The notes under the pieces: generated by a model
Database searches by the model: none
Told to the model about the DNA's origin: nothing
The model's input: the letters and a program-made list of their open reading frames with translations, nothing else
Part shown: piece by piece, positions 38,963-46,713 of the stretch
How the letters are laid out: the number at the start of each line of letters is the position of its first letter
Numbering within the stretch: position 1 is the first letter of the stretch
Assembly (NCBI GenBank): GCA_944388965.1
Contig: CALXKL010000003.1
Coordinates: 164,071 to 228,070, forward strand
Length of the DNA stretch: 64,000 nucleotides
Direction: 5' to 3'
Source of the DNA: an uncultured Spirochaetales bacterium
GTDB taxonomy: Bacteria; Spirochaetota; Spirochaetia; Sphaerochaetales; Sphaerochaetaceae
Program-made: the position numbers and the translations under genes

Positions 38963-40306
38963 TCAGGAGCTTATCGTATCCACTTTGTTCCATACGCGTC
39001 TGGCGACCCTTGCCGCCTCGGCGTATATCCTGTCCACGTCGATTCCGGGGAACGTGCGTCCATCGTAGACGATCCTGCCGTCTATGATCACCGAATGCAC
39101 ATCTCCACTGGACATGCCCCACACGAAGTGGCCGGCGGCATTGTCCGCCACCAGCGGCGTCGGGTTGTGGTAGTCCAGAAGCACGAGGTCGGCCACATAG
39201 CCGGGCTCGATGCGTCCCCACCGTCTTCCGTCGTCGAAGCACTTCTCCACAAGCCGCGCACCCCTGTTGAGTGCACACAGGAAGTCCGCAGGCCACATCG
39301 GACCGCCGGCGTCCTTGTGCTTGAAGAAGCCGATCTTGATCTCCTCGAACATGTTGCCGCCGCATCCGTCGGTTCCAAGCACGAGGTTCTTCACCTTGCC
39401 TATCCTCTCCAGGTAGCCGACATGGTTGTTCATGTTGCTCCTGGGGTTGTGCGCCAGGAACGAGTCATGGGCGTTGATCGTGGCGATCTCGTCGTCGCTC
39501 AGGTGGAGCGCATGGACCAGAAGGCTCCTGTCCGAAAGCAGGTCGTGGTCCACGAGGCGCTGGACGATGTCCTTGTTGTAGATGTGATGCGAGTGCACCA
39601 CGTCGTACTTGTCCTCGGCCACATGCAGATGGATGCCGCGTCCGGTCTTCTTGACCGCATCGGCCATCATGGCCAGGGCCTCGTCCGGAAGCGTGAACGG
39701 GGCATGGCCGCCGATCATGGCCTCGACCATCACCTTGTCATCACGCTTATTCGCATCGACCTCCTGGGCGAAGCGGATGTTCTCCTCGACGCCCTCCTCG
39801 ACCTCCTTCATCCCGCCGTTGCGGTCCGTGACCTCGTAGCAGGTGACGCCTCTCAGGCCGACCTCCTGCATTCCACGGGCGATGGTGCTCAGCGCCCCCT
39901 TGATATATGAAGGAGAAGCATGATGGTCGACGGCGCAGGTGGTTCCCGCGGCGATCGCGTCCAGCGAGCAGATAAGCGACGAGTAGTAGCACGCCTCCTC
40001 GTCCAGCGCCCTGTCCAGTCGCCACCACCATTCCTTGAGCACCTGTATGAAGTCAGTCTGTGGACCGGCCTTGACCAGCATGCCCCTGCTGAGTCCGGAA
40101 TAGTAGTGGTGATGCGAGCAGATGTTGCCGGGGATCAGGGTCTTGCCCGTGCCGTCTATGACACGGTCGGCCTTCACATCCCGCCCCGCATCCCTGCCGA
40201 GTGCGACGATGCAGTCTCCACTGATGACCACGTCCACGCCTTCGAGCACTTCGAAGGGAGGCTCGCACTGCATCGTCCTGACGTTCGATATGACTGTCAC
40301 TGCCAT
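38963..40306 (-). CDS. ssnA: SsnA-type amidohydrolase of selenium metabolism
   Basis: Amidohydrolase-superfamily protein (guanine-deaminase/atrazine-chlorohydrolase-like barrel). Seen: 447 residues. N-terminal small beta domain VTVISNVRTMQ, metal ligands NICSHHHYYSGLSRG, further ligands GHAPFTL, HLHVAEDKYDV and LVLGTDGCGGN (Asp). In Escherichia coli it also lies next to ygfK. A purine or ureido-compound deaminase/hydrolase step is inferred from family and context. It overlaps ygfK by 10 nt, so the two are coupled. Confidence 0.92.
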   Translation of the reverse strand: MAVTVISNVRTMQCEPPFEVLEGVDVVISGDCIVALGRDAGRDVKADRVIDGTGKTLIPGNICSHHHYYSGLSRGMLVKAGPQTDFIQVLKEWWWRLDRALDEEACYYSSLICSLDAIAAGTTCAVDHHASPSYIKGALSTIARGMQEVGLRGVTCYEVTDRNGGMKEVEEGVEENIRFAQEVDANKRDDKVMVEAMIGGHAPFTLPDEALAMMADAVKKTGRGIHLHVAEDKYDVVHSHHIYNKDIVQRLVDHDLLSDRSLLVHALHLSDDEIATINAHDSFLAHNPRSNMNNHVGYLERIGKVKNLVLGTDGCGGNMFEEIKIGFFKHKDAGGPMWPADFLCALNRGARLVEKCFDDGRRWGRIEPGYVADLVLLDYHNPTPLVADNAAGHFVWGMSSGDVHSVIIDGRIVYDGRTFPGIDVDRIYAEAARVARRVWNKVDTISS

Positions 40307-43300
40307 GGGTCCTCCTGGTCTGTGTCGACCGAGTTGAGCAGATAGGGATAGGAGATGAACACCTCGCTGATGATGGCCAGAAGGCCTTCGTCAATGTCCA
40401 GCTCCAGCTCTCCGTTTCCGTCTATCCTTCCCTTCTCCACCTTGCCGCCGACACGTACGGTGACGTATCCGTCGCTGGTGAAGAAGCCGTCGTTCGTGCT
40501 GTCCAGGAAATCCTCCTCGCTGGAGAAGAGGGTGAACTTCCTCCTGTACGGACCTCCGTCGTATGGGCAGAAGGTCTCGCAGTTGCCGCATTCGTTGCAG
40601 TAGGCGTCGATGTGGAGGATCTGGAACGGATCGTCGAACAGGCCGCTGTCCCTCATGTCGATCGCGACGTTGGCCCGGTTGGGACACACGTCCACACAGC
40701 GGTTGCACAGGTAGGAGCACTCCATGCAACGTCCGGCCTCGCGTTCAAGCAGGGCCTTTCCTTCGACACCGTCCTCCATCCTGGCGATGTGCGTCTTCTT
40801 GTCCACCAGCAGGGAGAAGTACTCGTCCTCCTTGGCGGTGTACTCCTCATCGCTCATTCCATCATCGTCGTCTTCATGGTCATGGTCGTGGTCATGACAG
40901 CCACACTCGCACTCCTCTCCATGCTCATGATGGTGGTCGTGGCAGTCGCACTCATCGTCCTCGCAGGCGCACCCGTCGTCATCCTCTTCCTCCATCTCAC
41001 CGATGGTGAGGTCGATGCAGCGGTCGACGGCATGCCTTGCACTCGCCATCGCACGCACGACGGTCGTCGGACCGTTCACGCTGTCGCCCACGACGAAGAC
41101 GTGGTCGCCTTCGCTGTAGTCCCCGGCCTTCTCGAGTTCCAGGCCTTCCAGAAGCGGGCTGGATGCCTTCTCGCCGATTGCACTGACCAGAAGGTCGCAG
41201 GTGATGGAGATCGTCTCGCCCGAGTCGACAGGCCTAGGCCTGCCGGATGCGTCCTTGTCACCAAGGACCATCTTCGAGAGCGTCAGCACGCCGTCGGTGA
41301 AGTCCCTGGGATTGGTCAGCAGGCAGAAGCGTACACCATCCGCCATCGCCGCCTCGGCCTCCTCGTCGTCACACGGCATCTGGTCGCGTCCTCGTCTGTA
41401 CACCAGCGTGACATCGCAACCGGATGCGGCGGCCGCACGGGATGCATCCATCGCGGTGTTCCCGCCACCCATGACGACGACCTTTCCGCCAGAGAGCATC
41501 GGAGTTCCCTGCTTGTATGCCTTGAGGAAGCTGACCGCGTCCACGATTCTTCCGTTGCCCGTCACATGCGGATCGTTGGGCTTCTCGGCGCCTATGGCGT
41601 AGAAGATCCAGTCATAGCCCTCCTCCTTCAGAGCGGAGAGGGTCAGGCTGTCGGGATCGACGCCGAAGACCATCTTCACCCCGTTGGATGCGATGAAGTC
41701 CACATCCTGCTGGACGACATCCTCGGGAATCCTGAAGTCGGGTATGACGTTGCGCACGACACCTCCGGCCTTCTGCTCCCTCTCCAGCAGCGTGACATCG
41801 TAGCCGGCGCGGGCAAGGAACAGCGATGCGGCGAGTCCCGCAGGACCGGCTCCGACCACCACGGCCTTCACATCGGCGCTCTCGCCCGGAGAAGTCCAGA
41901 TCTCGTCCAGATACTCCGCCCTGCCCATCTCGACGGCAAGCTGCTTGATCTTCCTGATGGCTATCGGGCCTTCGTATTCGCGTCTGGCGCAATGGTGCTG
42001 GCACTGGTGGTCGCAGATCCATCCGGTGATGGAAGGAAGGGCGTTCTTGTCCAAGATCACCGCTAGCGCCTCTGCGTATCGTCCGTCGCCCATGAGGTAG
42101 ATGTACTCAGGGATGTCCTGGTGGATCGGGCAGGAGGCCACGCATGGGGCCACATAGCAGTCGGTCAGGGGGAGACTCTCCCCTATCTTCACGCTGTCGG
42201 TGCCGTGATGCGACTTGTCGTAGACGGAACCGGGGCGTCTGGCCTCGTCGTTGAGAGCGGCCAGTCTGCCTACGTCTATCCTGGACATGGAGGCGGCCTC
42301 GTCTCCACGGATGGTGTCGGCCATCTGGACCATCTTCATGTACCCGCCGGGGCGCAGCATGTCGGTGGCGACGGTAATCGGATGTATTCCGGTCTCGTAG
42401 AGGGCCTTCACGTTGAACTGGTTCACTCCACCTGAATAGGAGATCGGAAGGTCTCCGTCGAAGACCTCGGACAGCCTTCTCGCGACCGTGGTGGAGATCG
42501 GAAAGAGCGTGCGGCCGGACATGTACATCTCGTCTCCAGGCAGGACTCCCTTGTCGTTGACGTTTCCGAGCGTATTGGTCAGCTTGACGCCGAAGCCCCT
42601 TCCCTCCTTCGCGGCAAGGGCCCTGAGACGGGTCAGCATGGCGATTGCATCGTCCCACTGCAGGTCGTGCTCGAAGCTCTCACGCTTGAGCGTGATGTAG
42701 CCATAGCCGAGAGTGTCGAGGATGGCCCTGACCTCGTCATAGCCCAGCAGTGTCGGGTTGAGCTTGACGAAGGTGTCCAGCCCCTTCTGTGTGAGCATGT
42801 AGGTGCAGATGGCCTCGATCTCCGATGGCGGGCAGCCGTGCATCGTGGAAAGCGTGACCGACGGAGAGATGCATCTGCCGATCAGCGGAAGCCTGGATAT
42901 GATCTCATCCTCCCTGCCATCGTATGGGGTGTCCTTGAAAAGGCCGCCCTTGAGCTTGTCGGACAGGATTGCGATGTACTTGTCGAAGCGTCCGTCCACA
43001 TCGACATCCATCATGCTGTCGATGTACTTCTGCATGCGTGGCGTCCTGATGCCTTCCAGATCGTAGCCTACGGACATGTTGAAGATGAACGACGGCCTCT
43101 GCCAGTCCTTGTCGGCGAGCATGTCGAGTAGATGCACGACGATCCATGCCTTGAGGTATTCGTCATATGCCTTGGGAAGGGTGTATTCTGTGGACCACTC
43201 CACGTTGTAGCCCTCGTCCCTGGCGTCTATGCAGGGCTTGGCGATCTCGAGCCTGTCCATGATCTGCACGGTCTTGAGCTCGATGAAGCGGGCTCCCACC

Positions 43301-43521
43301 AGATAGGACGTTATGATGTTCTGGGCAAGCTGCGTATGCGGGCCGGCCGCGGGGCCGAGCGCCGTGGTGGCCACCTGGCCGAAGACCTTCACCTGGTCGC
43401 GTCGCTCGTCCTTGTAGAAGCAGGATGCAGGAATCGAAAAGACGGAGCCCTGGCGGCCAAGCTCCCCGAACACCCGGTCAAGCAGATTCCCGAAGGGAAC
43501 GCTTCTCATTCTGTCAGACAT
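40297..43521 (-). CDS. ygfK: YgfK-type iron-sulfur flavoprotein with His/Cys/Asp-rich insertion
   Basis: Called putative selenate reductase subunit in the family literature; likely an NAD(P)H-dependent electron-transfer protein of purine-selenium metabolism. Seen: 1074 residues. A dihydropyrimidine-dehydrogenase-like barrel (about 1-430) is followed by cysteine motifs (CVAPCVASCPIH-like at about 452; ICDHQCQHHCARR at about 504), FAD site VVGAGPAGLAASLFLA (about 555), NAD(P)H site VVMGGGNTAMDASRAA (about 685) and two C-terminal [4Fe-4S] motifs (CMECSYLCNRCVDVCPN, about 929; CNECGNCETFCPYDGG, about 977). Residues about 843-889 form an extra acidic stretch with seven Cys and nine His. AGGAGA precedes the ATG. 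Confidence 0.93.
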   Translation of the reverse strand: MSDRMRSVPFGNLLDRVFGELGRQGSVFSIPASCFYKDERRDQVKVFGQVATTALGPAAGPHTQLAQNIITSYLVGARFIELKTVQIMDRLEIAKPCIDARDEGYNVEWSTEYTLPKAYDEYLKAWIVVHLLDMLADKDWQRPSFIFNMSVGYDLEGIRTPRMQKYIDSMMDVDVDGRFDKYIAILSDKLKGGLFKDTPYDGREDEIISRLPLIGRCISPSVTLSTMHGCPPSEIEAICTYMLTQKGLDTFVKLNPTLLGYDEVRAILDTLGYGYITLKRESFEHDLQWDDAIAMLTRLRALAAKEGRGFGVKLTNTLGNVNDKGVLPGDEMYMSGRTLFPISTTVARRLSEVFDGDLPISYSGGVNQFNVKALYETGIHPITVATDMLRPGGYMKMVQMADTIRGDEAASMSRIDVGRLAALNDEARRPGSVYDKSHHGTDSVKIGESLPLTDCYVAPCVASCPIHQDIPEYIYLMGDGRYAEALAVILDKNALPSITGWICDHQCQHHCARREYEGPIAIRKIKQLAVEMGRAEYLDEIWTSPGESADVKAVVVGAGPAGLAASLFLARAGYDVTLLEREQKAGGVVRNVIPDFRIPEDVVQQDVDFIASNGVKMVFGVDPDSLTLSALKEEGYDWIFYAIGAEKPNDPHVTGNGRIVDAVSFLKAYKQGTPMLSGGKVVVMGGGNTAMDASRAAAASGCDVTLVYRRGRDQMPCDDEEAEAAMADGVRFCLLTNPRDFTDGVLTLSKMVLGDKDASGRPRPVDSGETISITCDLLVSAIGEKASSPLLEGLELEKAGDYSEGDHVFVVGDSVNGPTTVVRAMASARHAVDRCIDLTIGEMEEEDDDGCACEDDECDCHDHHHEHGEECECGCHDHDHDHEDDDDGMSDEEYTAKEDEYFSLLVDKKTHIARMEDGVEGKALLEREAGRCMECSYLCNRCVDVCPNRANVAIDMRDSGLFDDPFQILHIDAYCNECGNCETFCPYDGGPYRRKFTLFSSEEDFLDSTNDGFFTSDGYVTVRVGGKVEKGRIDGNGELELDIDEGLLAIISEVFISYPYLLNSVDTDQEDPWQ

Positions 43522-43552
43522 AGACTCTCCTAAGATGTGGTCTTACAGTTCA

Positions 43553-43580
43553 ATTCTATACCACAATGAGGAGAAGTCAA
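43553..43580 (-). promoter_or_regulatory. Promoter of ygfK-ssnA-ygeY
   Basis: Minus strand: TTGACT (43580-43575), 16-bp spacer, TAGAAT (43558-43553). Directly downstream comes TTGAACTGTAAGAC, similar to the operator-like sequence at the same place in the ygeW promoter. Confidence 0.65.
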
Positions 43581-43586
43581 CAGGAA

Positions 43587-43604
43587 TTGCAACAATCTGC
43601 AACA
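43587..43604. promoter_or_regulatory. TTGCA-N5-TTGCA box upstream of ygfK
   Basis: Minus strand TGTTGCAGATTGTTGCAA, two TTGCA elements 10 bp apart, 6 bp from the -35 box. Matches the box at 22714-22730 upstream of ygeW. Confidence 0.5.
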
Positions 43605-43715
43605 AGCGCAGCAGGCTGTATGGCATGCACAACTCCTTATATTACAACAGTTTATGTGATCTGATGTTCTCAGGAGAGACGTGGGTGTCCAGGATTGTCC
43701 CGGCACACCACATCT

Positions 43716-44105
43716 TCAGCGGGGATACTGGTCAAGAAAACGGGATACGCTCATGACAGCAGGATGCTGCGGAAAATGTCTGGTGTTCCCGGTGATGAGA
43801 ACGGCATTACAGCACAAGGCCACCTCGTAGAACTTCCTGTCCGACTCGTCGGTGAATTCCGAATCGCACTCAGGAGCCGTGACAGCACACCCGTTGTTGA
43901 TGAACCAACCAAGCAGGGAGTTCACCTCACCTTAAGAGAGATGGAATTTCGGACGGCAGAGTACGGCACGATACCCCTCCAGGATCCGGTAGTCATAACA
44001 AGGGATGAGAGAACCACCAAGAATTCAACTGACTATCTTTGCAGGAGCACCGTTTCTGGACCACAATGCAGAGCCAAGCACATTGGTATCGACGACAACG
44101 AACAT
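43716..44105 (-). pseudogene. Decayed PIN-domain (VapC-like) toxin gene
   Basis: Seen: read from ATG 44105 the frame gives MFVVVDTNVLGSALWSRNGA (the N-terminal PIN motif with Asp6), then a TGA at 44027-44025, then YDYRILEGYRAVLCRPKF, a TAA at 43934-43932, and then a C-terminal portion (YEVALCCNAVLITGNTRHFP) to the end. All parts are in one frame, so two nonsense mutations interrupt an otherwise complete approximately 129-codon gene. The TGA is unlikely to be selenocysteine: PIN domains have none at this position and no selA/selB is present. The ATG lies 2 nt after the antitoxin stop. Confidence 0.8.
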
Positions 44106-44107
44106 CG

Positions 44108-44383
44108 CTACAGTCCTTTTCTGGCAGCGGCGATTTCCGCTTCGATCTCCACATCGCTCATGAACCCCATCGCAGCGGCCTTGTTGCGCATGGAGGTGAA
44201 GACATTGATCGCCTTGACTTGTCTGACAGCTTTGACAGTCTCCTCGAAACTGCCATCGGAGATATCCAACAACAGGGCTGTGGGTTTACCTTTGTTTGTG
44301 AGAACGAATTCCCCGCTGGAAGACAGGTCGCTCCATATTGCCTTAGGTGTAGTCCTCAGTTCTCTCATAGCATGGAATTTCAT
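44108..44383 (-). CDS. Phd/YefM-type antitoxin
   Basis: Seen: 91 residues from ATG 44383 (GGAG 6 nt upstream; in-frame ATGs at 44389 and 44410 are alternatives). MKFHAMRELRTTPKAIWSDL, then GEFVLTNKGKPTALLLDIS, is the standard Phd/YefM N-terminal DNA-binding fold. The C-terminus is helical and would wrap the toxin. It is intact while its toxin is broken, so it is an orphan that may still repress its own promoter. Confidence 0.8.
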   Translation of the reverse strand: MKFHAMRELRTTPKAIWSDLSSSGEFVLTNKGKPTALLLDISDGSFEETVKAVRQVKAINVFTSMRNKAAAMGFMSDVEIEAEIAAARKGL

Positions 44384-44724
44384 TTTCATCTCCATCTCAA
44401 TGGTAGCCATAGCGTGCCATGATTATCAACGAATCGTGTACCAAAAAGATCAGATATTCTTAAAATCAGGTCTGCTTACAAGGACACGCAATGAAAGCCA
44501 TCGGGAGAGCCATACCGGTAAAAGACGAGTTGACAACCACTTTACCCAAGCGGCCATTTGTCAATCTGCACATTGTCAATTCATGAATCGGCGAATCAAC
44601 AGCTCCGCCCGCCATTCCCGGGTCCTGTGGCACCCCCGGCTGGGATTCTGCTAGAATGGAGGCAGGACACATGCCGATGTAGTCAGCGATAGAGGCATGT
44701 CTGCATTTAATAAAGGAGCTTGTC
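44384..44724. other. Intergenic region upstream of the AraC-type gene
   Basis: No convincing gene. It holds an extended -10 element (44649-44657) and a 7-bp hairpin ACATGCC (44669-44675) / GGCATGT (44694-44700) in the leader of the AraC-type gene, which could act as a leader regulatory structure. Confidence 0.5.
44649..44657 (+). promoter_or_regulatory. Extended -10 promoter of the AraC-type gene
   Basis: TGCTAGAAT, TGn plus TAGAAT; no recognisable -35 box. Confidence 0.45.
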
Positions 44725-45618
44725 ATGAAGCTTGATGAGAGAGGGGTTCTGCCGGAATCGGACATATATATCTATAATTCATCGCTTATACGCAAGGATT
44801 ACTTCTATCAACTGCTGTGCATGGGACGCTACCACTGCACCCACGGCTACGCGGTCAAACCCAACACGCTTGACAGCTACCTTCTGATATACGTCACCAG
44901 AGGTCGCCTTCATACTTCTTCACGGAGCGGTCAGCACAACGTAATAAACGAAGGTCAGCTTGCGATTCTCAACTGCTACGAAAGGCCCGGCTACTGGTGT
45001 GCCGATGAGGTGGAGTTCATGTGGATGCACTTCGACAGCCACGGAATCGCCCAGCTGTACGAGGCGATGGACCGTCACAGTGTCGATGTGAAGAACCGAT
45101 CTCTCGTAGCATCACTCTTCGACCAGCTGCTCTCGCGCTTCGCCGCAGGAGGGCAACCATCGGAGGCGAGGCTGAACAAGGTCATCACGGACCTGTTGAC
45201 GCAGTTCTTCGAAGACGGTGATGGGGAGATGGGCCATTCACGCCGCTTCGAGAAGGTGATGGACTACATCAACAACAATCTCGAGCGCAAGATGTCCAAC
45301 GCCGAGCTTGCAGCGATGGTCAATATGAGTGAATTCCACTTCATCCGCTCTTTCAGAAAGGAGACCGGATTCACGCCTCATGAATTCATACAACGTTCGC
45401 GTGTAAACACCGCCCGATTCCTGTTGCAGGCGACAAATCTCTCCCTCTCCCAGATAACATTCAGATGCGGCTATGCCAACGAACCTGCATTCAGCAACAG
45501 CTTCAAGGCACTCACCGGAACCACCCCGCTCAAATGCCGCCAGGAGGCCTTCGGAAAGATCTCGGCGCGCAGCCGGATAGCAAGTGTCGACCTGATTGCA
45601 AGAGAGGATGACGAGTGA
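44725..45618 (+). CDS. AraC-family transcriptional regulator
   Basis: Seen: 297 residues. An N-terminal cupin-like effector domain (LDSYLLIYVTRGRLHTSSRS, with ILNCYERPGYW) is followed by the C-terminal double helix-turn-helix (about 180-285): MSNAELAAMVNMSEFHFIRS with FRKETGFTPHEFIQ, and LSLSQITFRCGYANEPAFSN with FKALTGTTPL. AAAGGAG 8 nt before the ATG. It converges on the sugar ABC importer genes, so it probably controls that sugar locus in response to a pentose-like ligand, together with the IclR regulator. Confidence 0.9.
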   Translation: MKLDERGVLPESDIYIYNSSLIRKDYFYQLLCMGRYHCTHGYAVKPNTLDSYLLIYVTRGRLHTSSRSGQHNVINEGQLAILNCYERPGYWCADEVEFMWMHFDSHGIAQLYEAMDRHSVDVKNRSLVASLFDQLLSRFAAGGQPSEARLNKVITDLLTQFFEDGDGEMGHSRRFEKVMDYINNNLERKMSNAELAAMVNMSEFHFIRSFRKETGFTPHEFIQRSRVNTARFLLQATNLSLSQITFRCGYANEPAFSNSFKALTGTTPLKCRQEAFGKISARSRIASVDLIAREDDE

Positions 45619-45626
45619 AGACGCCA

Positions 45627-45650
45627 GCAGGGCCGACCAAGCGGCCCTGC
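45627..45650. terminator. Bidirectional hairpin between araC-type gene and importer
   Basis: 9-bp perfect stem GCAGGGCCG (45627-45635) / CGGCCCTGC (45642-45650), 6-nt loop, placed between two convergent genes; no strong T-run on either side. Confidence 0.55.
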
Positions 45651-45673
45651 CGACTGGTGAGACGGGCTATGCC

Positions 45674-46672
45674 TTACTCGGCATCTGTTCCCATGACATC
45701 CTTGTAGGTCTCCGGAGTGACTACAACTGCGTCGACTGCGGTCTCGAGCGGAACCTCCTCTCCGTTTATGATTCCAAGCAGGACTTCGATGGATCCGCGT
45801 CCGACTGCGGAAGCAGGGAAGTATGCGGAAGCCTTCATGGCCGTATCGGCACCGTTGGCGTTCCACTCGTCCTTGGCCATGTATGCACCAAGTCCGACGA
45901 CACAGGCATTGTCAGCCTTGCCGGCCTGCTCGAGAGCGCGGAGAGCTCCGATGGTTCCCTCTTCGTTGGCACCAGTGACCAGCCATGTGGTGATCTCGGG
46001 ATGCGCGGTGAAGACTGCATCTGCCGCCGTGTATCCCTTGTCGGTCGTTCCGTCATAATCGGCGAAATAGATCCTGCTGGTGTCGAACTCGGGGCACTCG
46101 GCGGTGAACCTGTCATACTCGCCTTCAGCGCGGGGTACACAGGATGAAACCGTGTCCATGGTCATGATCAGAAGTGCGACCGAGGGATCTCCTGCCAGGT
46201 TGTTCTCGGCAACATAGTCCGCCAGCCACTGGCCGTTGGCCTCTCCGATGACATAGGCGTTGATACCAACCCAAGGTGCAAGCTTCTGGCCGTTCTCCTC
46301 GAGTGCGTCATCGGCTGCGACCACCGGGATTCCGCTCGGCTCGAGCTTCTCGATGACCGCTCTGGAGAGCGTCTGGTCAGGAGTACAGGTGACGATACCT
46401 GCAGCGTTGTTGGCGATTGCATTGTCGATCGCTCTGAGGTACTCCTCAGGACTCATCTTTGCATCGACATAGATGAAATCGTAACCAGCCTCGACGGCAG
46501 CAGCCTCTGCAGCCTCACCTTCGTCGATGAACCATGTCTGGTCACCGGCCTTGTAGATGCCGTAGATGACTCCCTTGCTGTCGCTGGATGCCGTCGTCTC
46601 CTCTGCGCCGCCTGCAAATACGAACGACAGGGAACATGCGAGTACCAAAAGAACAGTCAGAACCTTCTTCAT
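45674..46672 (-). CDS. AraF-like sugar ABC transporter substrate-binding protein
   Basis: Captures sugar outside the inner membrane and delivers it to the permease. Seen: 332 residues. The exporter peptide ends FVFAGGAEE, a spirochaete-type cleavage site; LVLAC13 could alternatively be a lipobox. The Peripla_BP_4 fold shows AraF-like features: IVTCTPDQTLSRAVIEKL and IPVVAADDAL, then TTWLVTGANEEGTIGALRAL. Escherichia coli AraF has the matching CTPDPKLG and AVDD segments, so an aldopentose such as L-arabinose is the best guess. Last gene of the importer operon. Confidence 0.85.
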   Translation of the reverse strand: MKKVLTVLLVLACSLSFVFAGGAEETTASSDSKGVIYGIYKAGDQTWFIDEGEAAEAAAVEAGYDFIYVDAKMSPEEYLRAIDNAIANNAAGIVTCTPDQTLSRAVIEKLEPSGIPVVAADDALEENGQKLAPWVGINAYVIGEANGQWLADYVAENNLAGDPSVALLIMTMDTVSSCVPRAEGEYDRFTAECPEFDTSRIYFADYDGTTDKGYTAADAVFTAHPEITTWLVTGANEEGTIGALRALEQAGKADNACVVGLGAYMAKDEWNANGADTAMKASAYFPASAVGRGSIEVLLGIINGEEVPLETAVDAVVVTPETYKDVMGTDAE

Positions 46673-46713
46673 ACGTTTTCTCCTTTTTTATTCCGTATTT
46701 TGGTTTAGCCAAA

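Noticed and set aside
40612..42066. 484-codon plus-strand frame with hydrophobic stretch
   Set aside because: Antisense of ygfK; the apparent membrane segment (MVMVVVM) is the complement of the His/Asp-rich codons.
44025..44027. In-frame TGA of the PIN gene as a possible selenocysteine codon
   Set aside because: A second stop (TAA) follows, no selA/selB/selC in the window, and PIN domains have no cysteine at this position.
43695..44654. 319-codon plus-strand frame
   Set aside because: Antisense of the toxin remnant and antitoxin; no ribosome site or motif.
44466..44765. 99-codon minus-strand frame before the AraC-type gene
   Set aside because: Overlaps the AraC start and leader hairpin; no protein-like pattern.
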